64,000 bases of DNA from Streptococcus salivarius (lineage in GTDB: Bacteria > Bacillota > Bacilli > Lactobacillales > Streptococcaceae), in the NCBI RefSeq assembly GCF_002094975.1, contig NZ_CP015283.1:915501-979500 (forward strand), given 5' to 3'. Positions within the stretch are counted from its first letter, which is position 1. Each line of letters begins with the position of its first letter. Below the pieces are notes generated by a model that searched no databases, had not been told where the DNA came from, and saw nothing but the letters and a program-made list of their open reading frames with translations. Positions 47,841 to 55,934 of the stretch are shown here, piece after piece. A program made the translations under genes and the position numbers.

Positions 47841-47850
47841 TTTCTTCTCC

Positions 47851-48747
47851 TTAGTGGTGGGGTAGTAAGCTATCCTGAATTTCCTCGATAAATGCTTGAA
47901 TAATTGCGGATTGTTTCTGTTTATTATTGGTCACAAAACCCAAGGTGTGCTTTGGACTGTTCTTCAGTGGAAGTAAAACAATTTGGTCCTTAATGAAACT
48001 ATTAACAATACCGAGGCCAGAAGCGTAACTATCTGAGGCACAGAGTAAATTCATGACACTGCCTCGGTCATTACTGTAAATCACTTGTTGGTCAGGCAGA
48101 ACCTCGAGAGGATCTTCGTCAAAATGGATTCCAGAGCTTTCTTGACGAAAGCGGACCTGTGGGTATCCCTCTAAATCTTTGAGGTTGAGGGATTTTTTGT
48201 GAGCTAGGGGATGTTGGCGACCTAAGAAAATCTTAGTTTCAAACTCTCCGAGTGGGGTGAAAGTCAGATCCATGTGTTGGAAACTGCGTTCTAGGATATG
48301 GTCGTTGTCTTCATCTAGATAAATAATCCCCAGGTCACTTTCGAAGCTTTCAACGCTTTTGAGAATCTTCCTAGTCGTTGTTTCAATCAGTTGAAATTCT
48401 TGATAATCACTACGAAAACGTTGGGCAATGTGAGCCATAGGAAGTGATAAGAAATCGTAGTGGTGACTGGCAACAGTGAATGATTTCTTGAATGATTTAC
48501 GGTAGCGTCCCTCTAGGAGATCTAACTCTCCAAGAATACGTTTGGCGTATTTGAGAAAATCATGACCGTCATCAGTTAGTTTGGCTCCTGTATTGGAACG
48601 CTCAAAGAGTTGGACGCCAAGTTCTTCCTCTAAGTCACGGATGGATGCTGAGAGATTAGGCTGAGTCAAAAAGAGTTTTTTAGCAGCCTTACTAAAAGAC
48701 CCTGTTTCAGCGATAGTCTGAACATAGCGACATTGTTGAAAATTCAT
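47851..48747 (-). CDS. LysR-family regulator
   Basis: 298 aa from the ATG at 48747 (MNFQQCRYVQTIAETGSFSKAAKKLF), chosen because GGGG lies 8 bp upstream on the minus strand; the longer frame to 48816 has no ribosome site. It has the usual N-terminal helix-turn-helix (LTQPNLSASIRDLEEELG) and C-terminal effector domain. It lies in front of the aldo/keto reductase gene on the same strand and probably regulates it. Confidence 0.9.
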   Translation of the reverse strand: MNFQQCRYVQTIAETGSFSKAAKKLFLTQPNLSASIRDLEEELGVQLFERSNTGAKLTDDGHDFLKYAKRILGELDLLEGRYRKSFKKSFTVASHHYDFLSLPMAHIAQRFRSDYQEFQLIETTTRKILKSVESFESDLGIIYLDEDNDHILERSFQHMDLTFTPLGEFETKIFLGRQHPLAHKKSLNLKDLEGYPQVRFRQESSGIHFDEDPLEVLPDQQVIYSNDRGSVMNLLCASDSYASGLGIVNSFIKDQIVLLPLKNSPKHTLGFVTNNKQKQSAIIQAFIEEIQDSLLPHH

Positions 48748-48883
48748 AAGCATCCCCTTTGAAAAAATATGATTGTAGGTCATATTATAACAAAATGAGA
48801 AGTCTAAAATCAGCAAAATTCTGATAGGAATAGATGAAGACCTGATATGAAATTTCTATGATTAAATCGTTTTAGGAGTAATT

Positions 48884-48955
48884 ATGGAAATTGAGATAAG
48901 TCGTAAGAAAGCAGTTCTGATAAATGAAAAACTGCATCCACAGGTTAGACACTGA
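48884..48955 (+). CDS. Possible 23-residue ORF
   Basis: MEIEISRKKAVLINEKLHPQ then VRH and stop, with AGGAG 6 bp upstream. It overlaps the hairpin that ends the CPBP gene on the other strand and matches nothing I know. It may be a gene remnant. Confidence 0.25.
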   Translation: MEIEISRKKAVLINEKLHPQVRH

Positions 48956-48980
48956 AAATCTAACTTATGGGATGCAGTTT
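48929..48980 (-). terminator. Terminator of the CPBP gene
   Basis: AAACTGCATCC and GGATGCAGTTT form an 11-bp stem with an inner TTAGA/TCTAA stem; on the minus strand it is followed by TTTTC. On the plus strand no T-run follows. Confidence 0.75.
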
Positions 48981-48986
48981 GAAATA

Positions 48987-49727
48987 TTAATCATTAAGAT
49001 ATCTAATGGCTTTCAATTTTTTAGGACGAATAAGGAAGAGTCCTAGGGCAATTAAAGGTAGCCAGAAAATGAAATTCCAGATACTTGTAGCTGGTGCAGC
49101 CTGTGTTGATTGCGAGAGAAGAACACTGGCAAAATCAACCAAACAGTGCAGAATAATAGTCCACCAGAGGCTACCAGTACGTAGGTAAATAGCAGCAAAG
49201 AATATTCCTATAGCTGTCGCATAATAAACTTGGAACAGGGTAGCATTCAAGGGTTGATGAGTGAGATTCCCGAGATGGGCCAAACCAAAAGATAAGGCAG
49301 ACAAGAGAACGACTCCTAAAACCTGTTTTGAAGATCTAATACCATCTTGGAAGGCGAGTTTAAGGAAAAGTCCACGAAAAAAATATTCCTCAAAAAACCC
49401 GGCTCCTAAGGCAATAACCAAGGCAGTTCCTATCATATGAGGTGCTTTACTGATCCCCAAAGCAACCGCAGAAACATAGAAGAAATCTGCCAAAAGAAGA
49501 AACCAACAAACCCCTAAGGTTTCAGACCAACGTATCTTTTTAGTCGATTTGATCTTTAATCCAAGGCGTCTCTGTACGAGGAAATAGTATAGACACATAA
49601 GGCCAAGCGTTTTAATGAGATAACCAATATTCTCAGGCAGAGGCCTAAGAATCAAACGCAGTACAAGGTTCGCTAAAATAATACTAATCCCAAGAAGGAT
49701 CAGCAATCTCATTTCTTTTTTTGTCAT
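48987..49727 (-). CDS. CPBP-family intramembrane metalloprotease
   Basis: 246 aa from ATG 49727, preferred since GGGGGA lies about 8 bp upstream on that strand. It has several membrane helices. The Abi/CPBP motifs EEYFFRG (EExxxR), FGLAHLG (FxxxH) and the late His in ILHCLVDF are all present, so the active site is complete. Such proteins cut prenylated or other membrane substrates, and some are linked with bacteriocin immunity. No bacteriocin gene was seen nearby. Confidence 0.87.
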   Translation of the reverse strand: MTKKEMRLLILLGISIILANLVLRLILRPLPENIGYLIKTLGLMCLYYFLVQRRLGLKIKSTKKIRWSETLGVCWFLLLADFFYVSAVALGISKAPHMIGTALVIALGAGFFEEYFFRGLFLKLAFQDGIRSSKQVLGVVLLSALSFGLAHLGNLTHQPLNATLFQVYYATAIGIFFAAIYLRTGSLWWTIILHCLVDFASVLLSQSTQAAPATSIWNFIFWLPLIALGLFLIRPKKLKAIRYLND

Positions 49728-50135
49728 TGAAAAGTCCCCCAACTTTCTTAACATTTTTTTCAAGCATACGACGAAAAACATTTAAAGTCAAGGTCTTGAA
49801 GGTGTTTTTTTATGTGTTTTTAGTTATGAAGAGGCCAGTTCTTGATGACCTGTTTCTAATAGGAAGCCTATTCTATCGTTGAAACGGTTTATTATGAGAA
49901 AAAAATGAACAGCTATAAGAAAGTATTAAGTAAAAACTCTTTAAAAGCCTTACGAATTACACTAAATTGTAAAGAAATGATTAAAATATAACAAAAGTGT
50001 GTCAAATTTTAAAAACGTGTAGCAAATATATAATATTTTTTTCAGAAAACTATTGCTAAATTTAAAAAATCACGGTAGTATATTAGGCGGTGAAGAATTA
50101 GGTTAAAAATGTTAACCAAGAAGGAGAAAGTGTAA
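49728..50135 (+). other. AT-rich intergenic region ahead of the surface-protein gene
   Basis: No credible gene in this 408-bp stretch. It holds the divergent CPBP upstream region, a small AATAGG-AAG-CCTATT hairpin (about 49858-49872), two similar blocks (GTGTGTCAAAT and CGTGTAGCAAAT, near 49997-50026) that may be a regulator site, and the promoter at 50053-50081. Confidence 0.6.
50053..50081 (+). promoter_or_regulatory. Promoter of the LPxTG surface protein
   Basis: TTGCTA (50053-50058), a 17-bp spacer and TAGTAT (50076-50081), 55 bp before the start codon. Confidence 0.65.
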
Positions 50136-52094
50136 ATGAAAGTCAATCCATTTAAAACAACATTGTATTCAAGCGTATTGCTTGCAGGACTCGCGGCTAC
50201 AAGTGTAGCAGCTGCAGATGAAGCTAAAGATGTAACAGCAACTACTGATGCTGATGCAACCGTATCAAATACGGCTGCAGAATCAAGTGCTAATCTTGTT
50301 AAGACAACAGGTGATGCAGCAGTTGTTACTACAGTACCTGGAACAGAAGAAAAAACTACTACTGAAACAGATACTACTGTAAAAACAACAACTAAAGCTA
50401 TTGCTGAAGTTTCAAATCCTGACTTCGATAACGCTGTTAAAGCTGCAACAATGACTGCAGCAGCATCAAAAGATTCTGCTGATGTTAAAGCTGTCCAAGA
50501 TCAAGCAGCTAGAGATGCTCAAGAAGCTTCAAATACAGTTGTTTCTGAAAATAAATTGACTCGTGAAGAAGCTGATGCAGCTCTTACATCTGCTAAAGCA
50601 AATGTTGTTGCAACAGGGGGATTCACAGCTACAGAAGAAGCAGGTGTTAAACACACTAGCGTTGAAGCTGCTAACAATGACAACAAAGTTCAAACAACAG
50701 CTTTGACAACTGCGGTTTCAGAATATAAACAAAAACTTGCAGATTACAAGACACAATTGGATAAATACTACCAAGACGTTCTTGCTTATGCTGCTTGGGA
50801 AAAATCATACAAAGAGTACACTGGTGGAACAACAGCTCGTCTTTTGACAAAAGGCTTGGCTGAAAATGCTACTGGCTTGATTTATAAAACAGAATCTGAT
50901 GCTACTATGACTGTTGAAAACTCAGCAGGTTCTGTTGACTACTTGGATAAAACAATCCAATCAGGTCATTCAGTAGATGAAATCCTTGAACAATTCAACA
51001 CATCTCGTTACATTCCAAGTGACTTCAGTGCAGCTAACGGTACACAATACACTATCAATGCTGACGGTGAATACACTGAAGATGTATGGTTGAAGATGGC
51101 TACGGGTCAAACATTGACTGTAACATACAACAACATAAACGGAACATCATTCAATGGTACTCCAGTTAAGAAAATTGTTGCAACTTACACTTTGGTAGAA
51201 ACACCAAGTACAGATGGTTCAGCCATTGTTAAGTTGTACCACGATCCAACTAAGACACTTTTCATTGGTTCACAAACTGACGACACTAATAAAAAACTTC
51301 ACGTTAAGATGAACTTGAACTTCTTTGATTCTGAGTCATCTGTGACACCACTTGATTTGTCTAAGAACGGTTCAGTTTTGAGTATCTCTTCACTTAACCA
51401 CTGGAACACTGAGCTTGGAAACCACATTGAAAAAGTTGGTTTGAATGGTAATGAATACGTTCAAATTCCTGGTTCATCTATCACTTTGCATGAGGATGGT
51501 TATGCTTATGCAACAAACGATAACGAATTTGTTGCTAACGGTTCACGCTTTAACAGTGATCCAACAGTGGATCCAACAACTGGTGAAGTCACAGATGAAG
51601 GTTGGGATGCGATTAACTCAGACGGAACGCCTCGTACGAAGAATGCCTACTATGGTGCTGCTGCAACAATCTTCAAGGGTGAACCAATGGACTTTATCGC
51701 AGGTGGAAATAACCTTAATGTTCCAATCGCTTATTGGTTTGCGACAGATTCATCTGTAATTGTTCCTGAATTGCCAGAAGAACCAAACAAACCAGTTCTT
51801 CCAAATACTGTTTCAGCAAAAGTTACTTACCACAAAAACTTTGTATCTGTTGAAGAAACAACTGAGAAACCAAAACCTCAAGTACCAACAACTCCAGCAG
51901 AACCAACTCCAGGTAAACCTGTAACATCAACATCAGTACCTGTAATACCAACATCAGTACCTGTAAAAGAAGAAGCTCCAACTCTTCCAGCTACTGGTGA
52001 AAAATCAACAGCAGCTTCTGTAGCAGCAGGTGCAGCTATGGTGACATCAGCTTTGGCTTTGTTCGGTATCTCAACTTACAAACGTAAACACTAA
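50136..52094 (+). CDS. LPxTG-anchored GbpC/antigen I/II-type surface protein
   Basis: 652 aa. Signal peptide about 1-27, a Thr/Ala-rich and helical region (about 30-230, coiled-coil AVSEYKQKLADYKTQLDKYYQDVLAY), then a GbpC/Spa-like adhesive domain (about 240-560, LTKGLAENATGLIYKTESDA and AYYGAAATIFKGEPM). A Pro/Thr-rich wall-spanning segment precedes LPATG (617-621), a hydrophobic helix and KRKH. It lacks the long A/V/P repeat structure of full antigen I/II, so it is a shorter relative. Sortase A should link it to peptidoglycan. Ligand unknown. Confidence 0.88.
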   Translation: MKVNPFKTTLYSSVLLAGLAATSVAAADEAKDVTATTDADATVSNTAAESSANLVKTTGDAAVVTTVPGTEEKTTTETDTTVKTTTKAIAEVSNPDFDNAVKAATMTAAASKDSADVKAVQDQAARDAQEASNTVVSENKLTREEADAALTSAKANVVATGGFTATEEAGVKHTSVEAANNDNKVQTTALTTAVSEYKQKLADYKTQLDKYYQDVLAYAAWEKSYKEYTGGTTARLLTKGLAENATGLIYKTESDATMTVENSAGSVDYLDKTIQSGHSVDEILEQFNTSRYIPSDFSAANGTQYTINADGEYTEDVWLKMATGQTLTVTYNNINGTSFNGTPVKKIVATYTLVETPSTDGSAIVKLYHDPTKTLFIGSQTDDTNKKLHVKMNLNFFDSESSVTPLDLSKNGSVLSISSLNHWNTELGNHIEKVGLNGNEYVQIPGSSITLHEDGYAYATNDNEFVANGSRFNSDPTVDPTTGEVTDEGWDAINSDGTPRTKNAYYGAAATIFKGEPMDFIAGGNNLNVPIAYWFATDSSVIVPELPEEPNKPVLPNTVSAKVTYHKNFVSVEETTEKPKPQVPTTPAEPTPGKPVTSTSVPVIPTSVPVKEEAPTLPATGEKSTAASVAAGAAMVTSALALFGISTYKRKH

Positions 52095-52105
52095 GATAAT
52101 ACCTC

Positions 52106-52134
52106 AAAAGCTAGGAAATTTTCCTGGCTTTTTT
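52106..52134 (+). terminator. Terminator of the surface-protein gene
   Basis: AAAAGCTAGGAAA and TTTCCTGGCTTTTTT pair with one G-T mismatch and end in six T. Confidence 0.85.
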
Positions 52135-52274
52135 GTGCACTTATATTGTATATTCAAGGCATATAAAAGGCGGCCACTTGGATCGCTTCTTGGGAGATTA
52201 TGAAAATGAAAAAAGTTATTTAGGATTGATGATAGTATAGCCTGAACAGCTTAAGAGGAGCTTAAACGCAAAAA

Positions 52275-52320
52275 TTACCTCCATTTTCCAGAAAAACTGC
52301 GAATAGATAGGTGGAGGTAA
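52275..52320 (+). promoter_or_regulatory. Shine-Dalgarno-sequestering hairpin ahead of the CHAP gene
   Basis: TTACCTCCA (52275-52283) is perfectly complementary to TGGAGGTAA (52312-52320), which contains the ribosome-binding site. The stem extends inward by two G-U pairs and one A-U to 12 pairs, with a loop of about 22 nt. The closed form would hide the ribosome site 2 nt before the start codon at 52323. This suggests translational control. Confidence 0.75.
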
Positions 52321-52322
52321 AA

Positions 52323-53162
52323 ATGAAGAAAAAATTACTAAATTGTCTTTTACCGCTAGCTTGTCTAGCGACTGTTTCGGTTTCGTGTGGCAGCTCTGCT
52401 CAGGCGGCTGTTCTCGGGGATGACTACCCTTCCTCTTGGAAATATGGTGGTTTCGGCGTGGACCCTTGGACCATGTATTGGCGTCAGTGTACGTCCTTTG
52501 CAGCCTATCGCCTCAGTAACACCAATGGTTTCACTCTGCCAGTAGGTTATGGAAATGCCATCACTTGGGGCAGTATTGCACGTGCCAACGGTCACCGTGT
52601 TGACATGAACCCTGCCGTAGGGAGTATCGCCTGGTTCTCAGCTGGTGTCAATGGAGCAGGTCACATGGGACATGTCGCTTGGGTTGCGGAAGTTCGTGGT
52701 GATCAGGTGACCATTGAGGAGTACAACTACGATGCAGGTCAAGGGCCTGAGAAATATCACAAACGTAGTTTCCACAAGAGTCAAGTGTCTGGTTATATCC
52801 ATTTTAAAGACCTCGAACCAGGGGCTCAAAATGGAAATCCTACTAACTCTTCTTTCAAAGTTGGTGATACGGTTCGCTTCACAGGAACTTTCCGTGTAAC
52901 ATCTATAGTAGGAAATAACATCACTAGTCAAGATTTAGCTGGAGGCACACCAACCAAACACAATATCGTTGATCCTGGACCTGTTCTTGAAGTTGATGGA
53001 CAAGGCAATCCAACTTCAGACCAGTACCTCAATCCTGGTGAGACCTTTACTATTCCAGGTAACTTCAAAGTGCTAGCCATTGACCCACCTAGCGATGGCG
53101 TCCTCGTCCAAATCGGAAATCGCAAGACTTGGGTAACCCAGTCTGTCCTTGAAAAGGTTTAA
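52323..53162 (+). CDS. Secreted CHAP-domain murein hydrolase
   Basis: 279 aa from ATG 52323; an in-frame GTG at 52311 overlaps the ribosome site and is rejected. A signal peptide (about 1-28, cut near SAQA) is followed by a CHAP domain (about 33-150) with catalytic C56 (YWRQCTSFAAY), His in GHMGHVAWV and a polar residue in EEYNYDAG. The C-terminal half (about 170-279) contains two SH3-like repeats (SFKVGDTVRFTGTFRVTSI; FTIPGNFKVLAI) that may bind the wall. It probably cuts peptidoglycan, for example in cell separation. Confidence 0.9.
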   Translation: MKKKLLNCLLPLACLATVSVSCGSSAQAAVLGDDYPSSWKYGGFGVDPWTMYWRQCTSFAAYRLSNTNGFTLPVGYGNAITWGSIARANGHRVDMNPAVGSIAWFSAGVNGAGHMGHVAWVAEVRGDQVTIEEYNYDAGQGPEKYHKRSFHKSQVSGYIHFKDLEPGAQNGNPTNSSFKVGDTVRFTGTFRVTSIVGNNITSQDLAGGTPTKHNIVDPGPVLEVDGQGNPTSDQYLNPGETFTIPGNFKVLAIDPPSDGVLVQIGNRKTWVTQSVLEKV

Positions 53163-53246
53163 ATCTATTGAACAATCGTGAGAATGGTTGCTATTTTGAG
53201 GGTATTAAATCATAATGTACTGACCCCAAAAGGTTAGACAATTAAT

Positions 53247-54165
53247 TTAAGCAAAGGATTTAGTTCTGTATTGCACAGGACTAAGTCCTTTTCTACCATT
53301 TGTCAAGTATATCAAGGTATTTGCCGAAAAATAGTTTGACTTCCATAGTCAAACTAAGGAAATTGTCTTTTTTGAACTAAAGTTTAGTGTAAAAAGTGTA
53401 CACTAAACCAACATCTTATCTGATGATTTTTTTGATAAGGCGTTACAACAATATGGCATAAACAATTTTACCGATTTTGGATAGAAGTATAATCATAAAG
53501 TTTGTTATGCGTTATGAGGTAATACATTGTTCTAATGAGACGATGTATAGAGGCAATCGTGTGTGGTTTGGTTGAAGTCACTTGCGATTGTCTTTTTCGT
53601 TTTAGTTTTGCCTTAATGCGCTTATTATTATAGTAAGCAATGTAGTCTGCAATAGCTTGTTCCAATTGGTTAAGCGACTTAAATGTCTTCTCGTAACCAT
53701 GAAACATCTCAGACTTAAGAATGCCAAAGAAGGGCTCCATCATGCCGTTGTCTGGACTATTGCCCTTACGTGACATGGATGGCTGAATCCCTTTATCCTC
53801 TAAAAAATGATGATAGAAATCATGTCGATATTGCACCCCTGGTCACTATGGAGAATAGTGTTCTCGTAATTGCCCTCTGTGAAGGCTTGTTCCAACATCA
53901 TTTTTACTTGTGCTAAGTTCAGCGAAGTAGAAAGATTGTAGGCTATAATTTCGCTGTTAAAACCATCTAAAACTGGTGATAAATAGAGTTTTTGGCTGCT
54001 TGCCGGAATAGCAAACCCTGTTACATCTGTGTAGCACTTTTCCATTGGTTTTGATGCTTCAAACTGGCGTTGAATGAGATTCTCTGCTTTCATACCAACC
54101 TCTCCTTGGTATGAATAATACTTACGTTTACGACGAATTCGAGCACTTAAACCAAGAGCCTTCAT
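53247..54165 (-). pseudogene. IS3-family orfB transposase, broken
   Basis: The frame reads from 54165 through MKALGLSARIRRKRKYYSYQ and the DDE segments TDVTGFAIP and VLDGFNSEIIAY. At HSDQG one base is missing in what should be TGG CAA, so the frame shifts near 53835 and continues as QYRHDFYHHFLEDKGIQPS and MMEPFFGILKSEMFHG. After NNKRIKAKLK the frame enters a 307-bp insertion; the expected end KGLSPVQYRTKSFA and stop is found beyond it at 53247-53292. Confidence 0.82.
53293..53599. other. 307-bp gene-free insertion inside orfB
   Basis: It separates the two parts of the orfB C-terminus and is bracketed by TTTT on both sides (53289-53292 and 53600-53603), as expected for a 4-bp target duplication or slippage. 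No ORF was found. It holds three consecutive hairpins: 53332-53356 (TAGTTTGACT, perfect 10-bp arms), 53383-53407 (TTTAGTGT) and 53415-53439 (CTTATC). No clear terminal inverted repeats. Confidence 0.65.
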
Positions 54166-54443
54166 CAGACGCTGAATCCTCTTATGATTGACCCAAAAAC
54201 CACGATTCGGAGTTCTCTCATTTTTTTTAGAACCGCATTTTCTGCTTGAAGACGTTCTAATTCCGTCATTTCTTCTAGCTTTTTCTTGTATTGTGCGAGC
54301 CAGTTAGGAAGCATCCCTTGATTTGGGAGAGAATATTCGAGAGAAACTCTATCTTGAGAACAGTATTCATGTAGGATTTTATCAATCATTTCTTCCTTTC
54401 TAAGTTCATAGATAAGGACTTTATCCTCATAAGTCAATTTCAT
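54165..54443 (-). pseudogene. IS3-family orfA, internally deleted
   Basis: 92 aa where about 170 are expected. MKLTYEDKVLIYELRKEE jumps to MIDKILHEYCSQDRVSLEYS and then PNQGMLPNWLAQYKKKLEEMTELERLQAEN, so most of the first helix-turn-helix and the basic linker are missing, apparently by in-frame deletions. Expected sizes are from memory of this IS group. Confidence 0.7.
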
Positions 54444-54702
54444 AATAAAAACACCCTAGAAGTTAGATTTTTTCTGTCTAACTTTTGGGGTGTAGGTCAT
54501 TTCACGGTTGGTTTTGACTAGTTAAGTAAAATCAAGTTAGTCGAAAATAATAAAAATAAAATTTTCTGATAGCTAACATATTCTATTGATCGTGACTAAA
54601 AAGCAAAGGATGTTTTCTAATTTTTCAATGGCAGCACAAATGCCTATATTATAGTGTTTTTGAACTGTTTCAACTATCTAAAAAGAGTATTTAAAAATAT
54701 TT

Positions 54703-55863
54703 CCCTAATTGTCAAGTCAAGTGCAACAAAGATGTTCCTCTGATTAAGTGAGTATCTTTCAAGCTGTTTGAGTTAGCTCAAACAGCTTTTTTGCGGACTG
54801 ATAGCCATGAATTCGTCTAGGTCTTTCATTGATAGCCTTTGTATAGTCCTCTAAAAGATTCTGATTTAGTTCTTTTAACGAACACCCCTTCGGAATGAAC
54901 TCTCTTAGTAGTCCATTGAAATTCTCATTTGTACCTCGTTCATAAGATGAATAGGCATGTGCAAAATAAACATCTAATCCCTCTATCTTACTCAATGATG
55001 AAAATTCGTTTCCATTATCTGCAGTTATGGACTTAATGGGATAAAGTTTCATACACTCTAAGACTGCTTGATTGACATACTCTGCTTTCTTTTCCACGAG
55101 TTTCTTTGTGACAGCATAGCGTGTTTGTCGTTCTACCAAGGTTAGAATAGAAGGTTCTCCTATTGTCTTTCCACCCAGAACAGAATCGATTTCCCAATCT
55201 CCAAAACGGGAACGATTATTGATTTCTTCTGGCCTTTCTTCAATTGACTTTCCTAGATGTTTCTTGGTAGAGGGGCGCTTGGTAAATTTCTTACGGATCC
55301 GCACTGCTCTTGGCAAATCAATGACCTTAATCTCTAACAATCCTTGATGGATATAGTTATAGAGCGTCTTGGTTGAAGGAACAACTGCATCTACATGTTG
55401 GAGTCTATAGGTATGAACAAAGGTATCCACGCTATGCACCCTTGGTTTCTCTCTCATTGCTTCTGTAAATGCTCTCAGAAAGTCATCCGATACGGAATCC
55501 AGTTTCAAATAATAGCTGGCTTCTCTAGCATGACGATAACGGTTATGAGCAGCATCTGCATAATAGTGTTGGTAATAGACCTTTTGCCCATTTACTTTTT
55601 TCACTTGTGTTATGGAACCACGATTAATTTCACGAGTAATAGTAGAGCGATTTCTCCCTAGTCTACGAGCAATCTCAGCAGGTTTGAGTCCTACGCTTAA
55701 ATAAGCTTCAATTTCCCCTCGCTCAGCTTCAGATAAGTGCTTGTATGATTGATTTGTGGTAGAATAATTAGTGGACATGTTCATCTTCCTTTATACTGTT
55801 TTTCGCAACTCTAGTATATCAGATGAACATGTCTTTTGTGTTGCACTTCATTTTACAATAGGG
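54703..55863 (-). mobile_element. IS30-family insertion sequence
   Basis: About 1161 bp. The ends CCCTAATTGT (54703) and, on the other strand, CCCTATTGTA (from 55863) run into matching AAGTGCAACA blocks. The 13-mer TTTAAAAATATTT occurs just outside both ends (54690-54702 and 55865-55877), probably the target duplication. One intact transposase lies inside. Confidence 0.8.
54759..55778 (-). CDS. IS30-family transposase
   Basis: 339 aa from the ATG at 55778, which has AAAGGAAG about 6 bp upstream; a second ATG at 55784 would add two residues. The N-terminal helix-turn-helix (HLSEAERGEIEAYLSVGLKPAEIARRLGRNRSTITREINR) and the DDE core (FGDWEIDSVLG, ITADNGNEF, ENFNGLLREFIPKG) are complete. A strong hairpin terminator (AAGCTGTTTGAG/CTCAAACAGC, 54753-54790) overlaps its end. 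Confidence 0.92.
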   Translation of the reverse strand: MSTNYSTTNQSYKHLSEAERGEIEAYLSVGLKPAEIARRLGRNRSTITREINRGSITQVKKVNGQKVYYQHYYADAAHNRYRHAREASYYLKLDSVSDDFLRAFTEAMREKPRVHSVDTFVHTYRLQHVDAVVPSTKTLYNYIHQGLLEIKVIDLPRAVRIRKKFTKRPSTKKHLGKSIEERPEEINNRSRFGDWEIDSVLGGKTIGEPSILTLVERQTRYAVTKKLVEKKAEYVNQAVLECMKLYPIKSITADNGNEFSSLSKIEGLDVYFAHAYSSYERGTNENFNGLLREFIPKGCSLKELNQNLLEDYTKAINERPRRIHGYQSAKKLFELTQTA

Positions 55864-55900
55864 CTTTAAAAATATTTTCAAAAAATATGAAATAAATTAA

Positions 55901-55928
55901 TTGACAAAAAATTATAATAAAGTATAAT
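55901..55928 (+). promoter_or_regulatory. Promoter of the candidate large RNA
   Basis: Perfect TTGACA (55901-55906) and TATAAT (55923-55928) with a 16-bp spacer, 38 bp outside the IS30 end. Start expected near 55935. Confidence 0.8.
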
Positions 55929-55934
55929 AGATTG

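Larger units (their letters stand above)
53216..54499 (-). mobile_element. Degenerate IS3-family element (IS150/IS861-like)
   Basis: Imperfect terminal inverted repeats start at 53216 (TGTACTGACCCCAAAAGGTT) and end at 54499 (complement TGACCTACACCCCAAAAGTT). orfA carries internal deletions, and orfB has a frameshift and a 307-bp insertion. The element is therefore dead. It lies between the CHAP gene and the IS30-type element. Confidence 0.85.

Noticed and set aside
48987..49727. CPBP protease as bacteriocin immunity protein
   Set aside because: No double-glycine leader peptide or bacteriocin transporter gene was found nearby.
52311..52322. GTG start for the CHAP gene
   Set aside because: The GTG is part of the Shine-Dalgarno sequence itself; ATG 52323 follows with a proper signal peptide.
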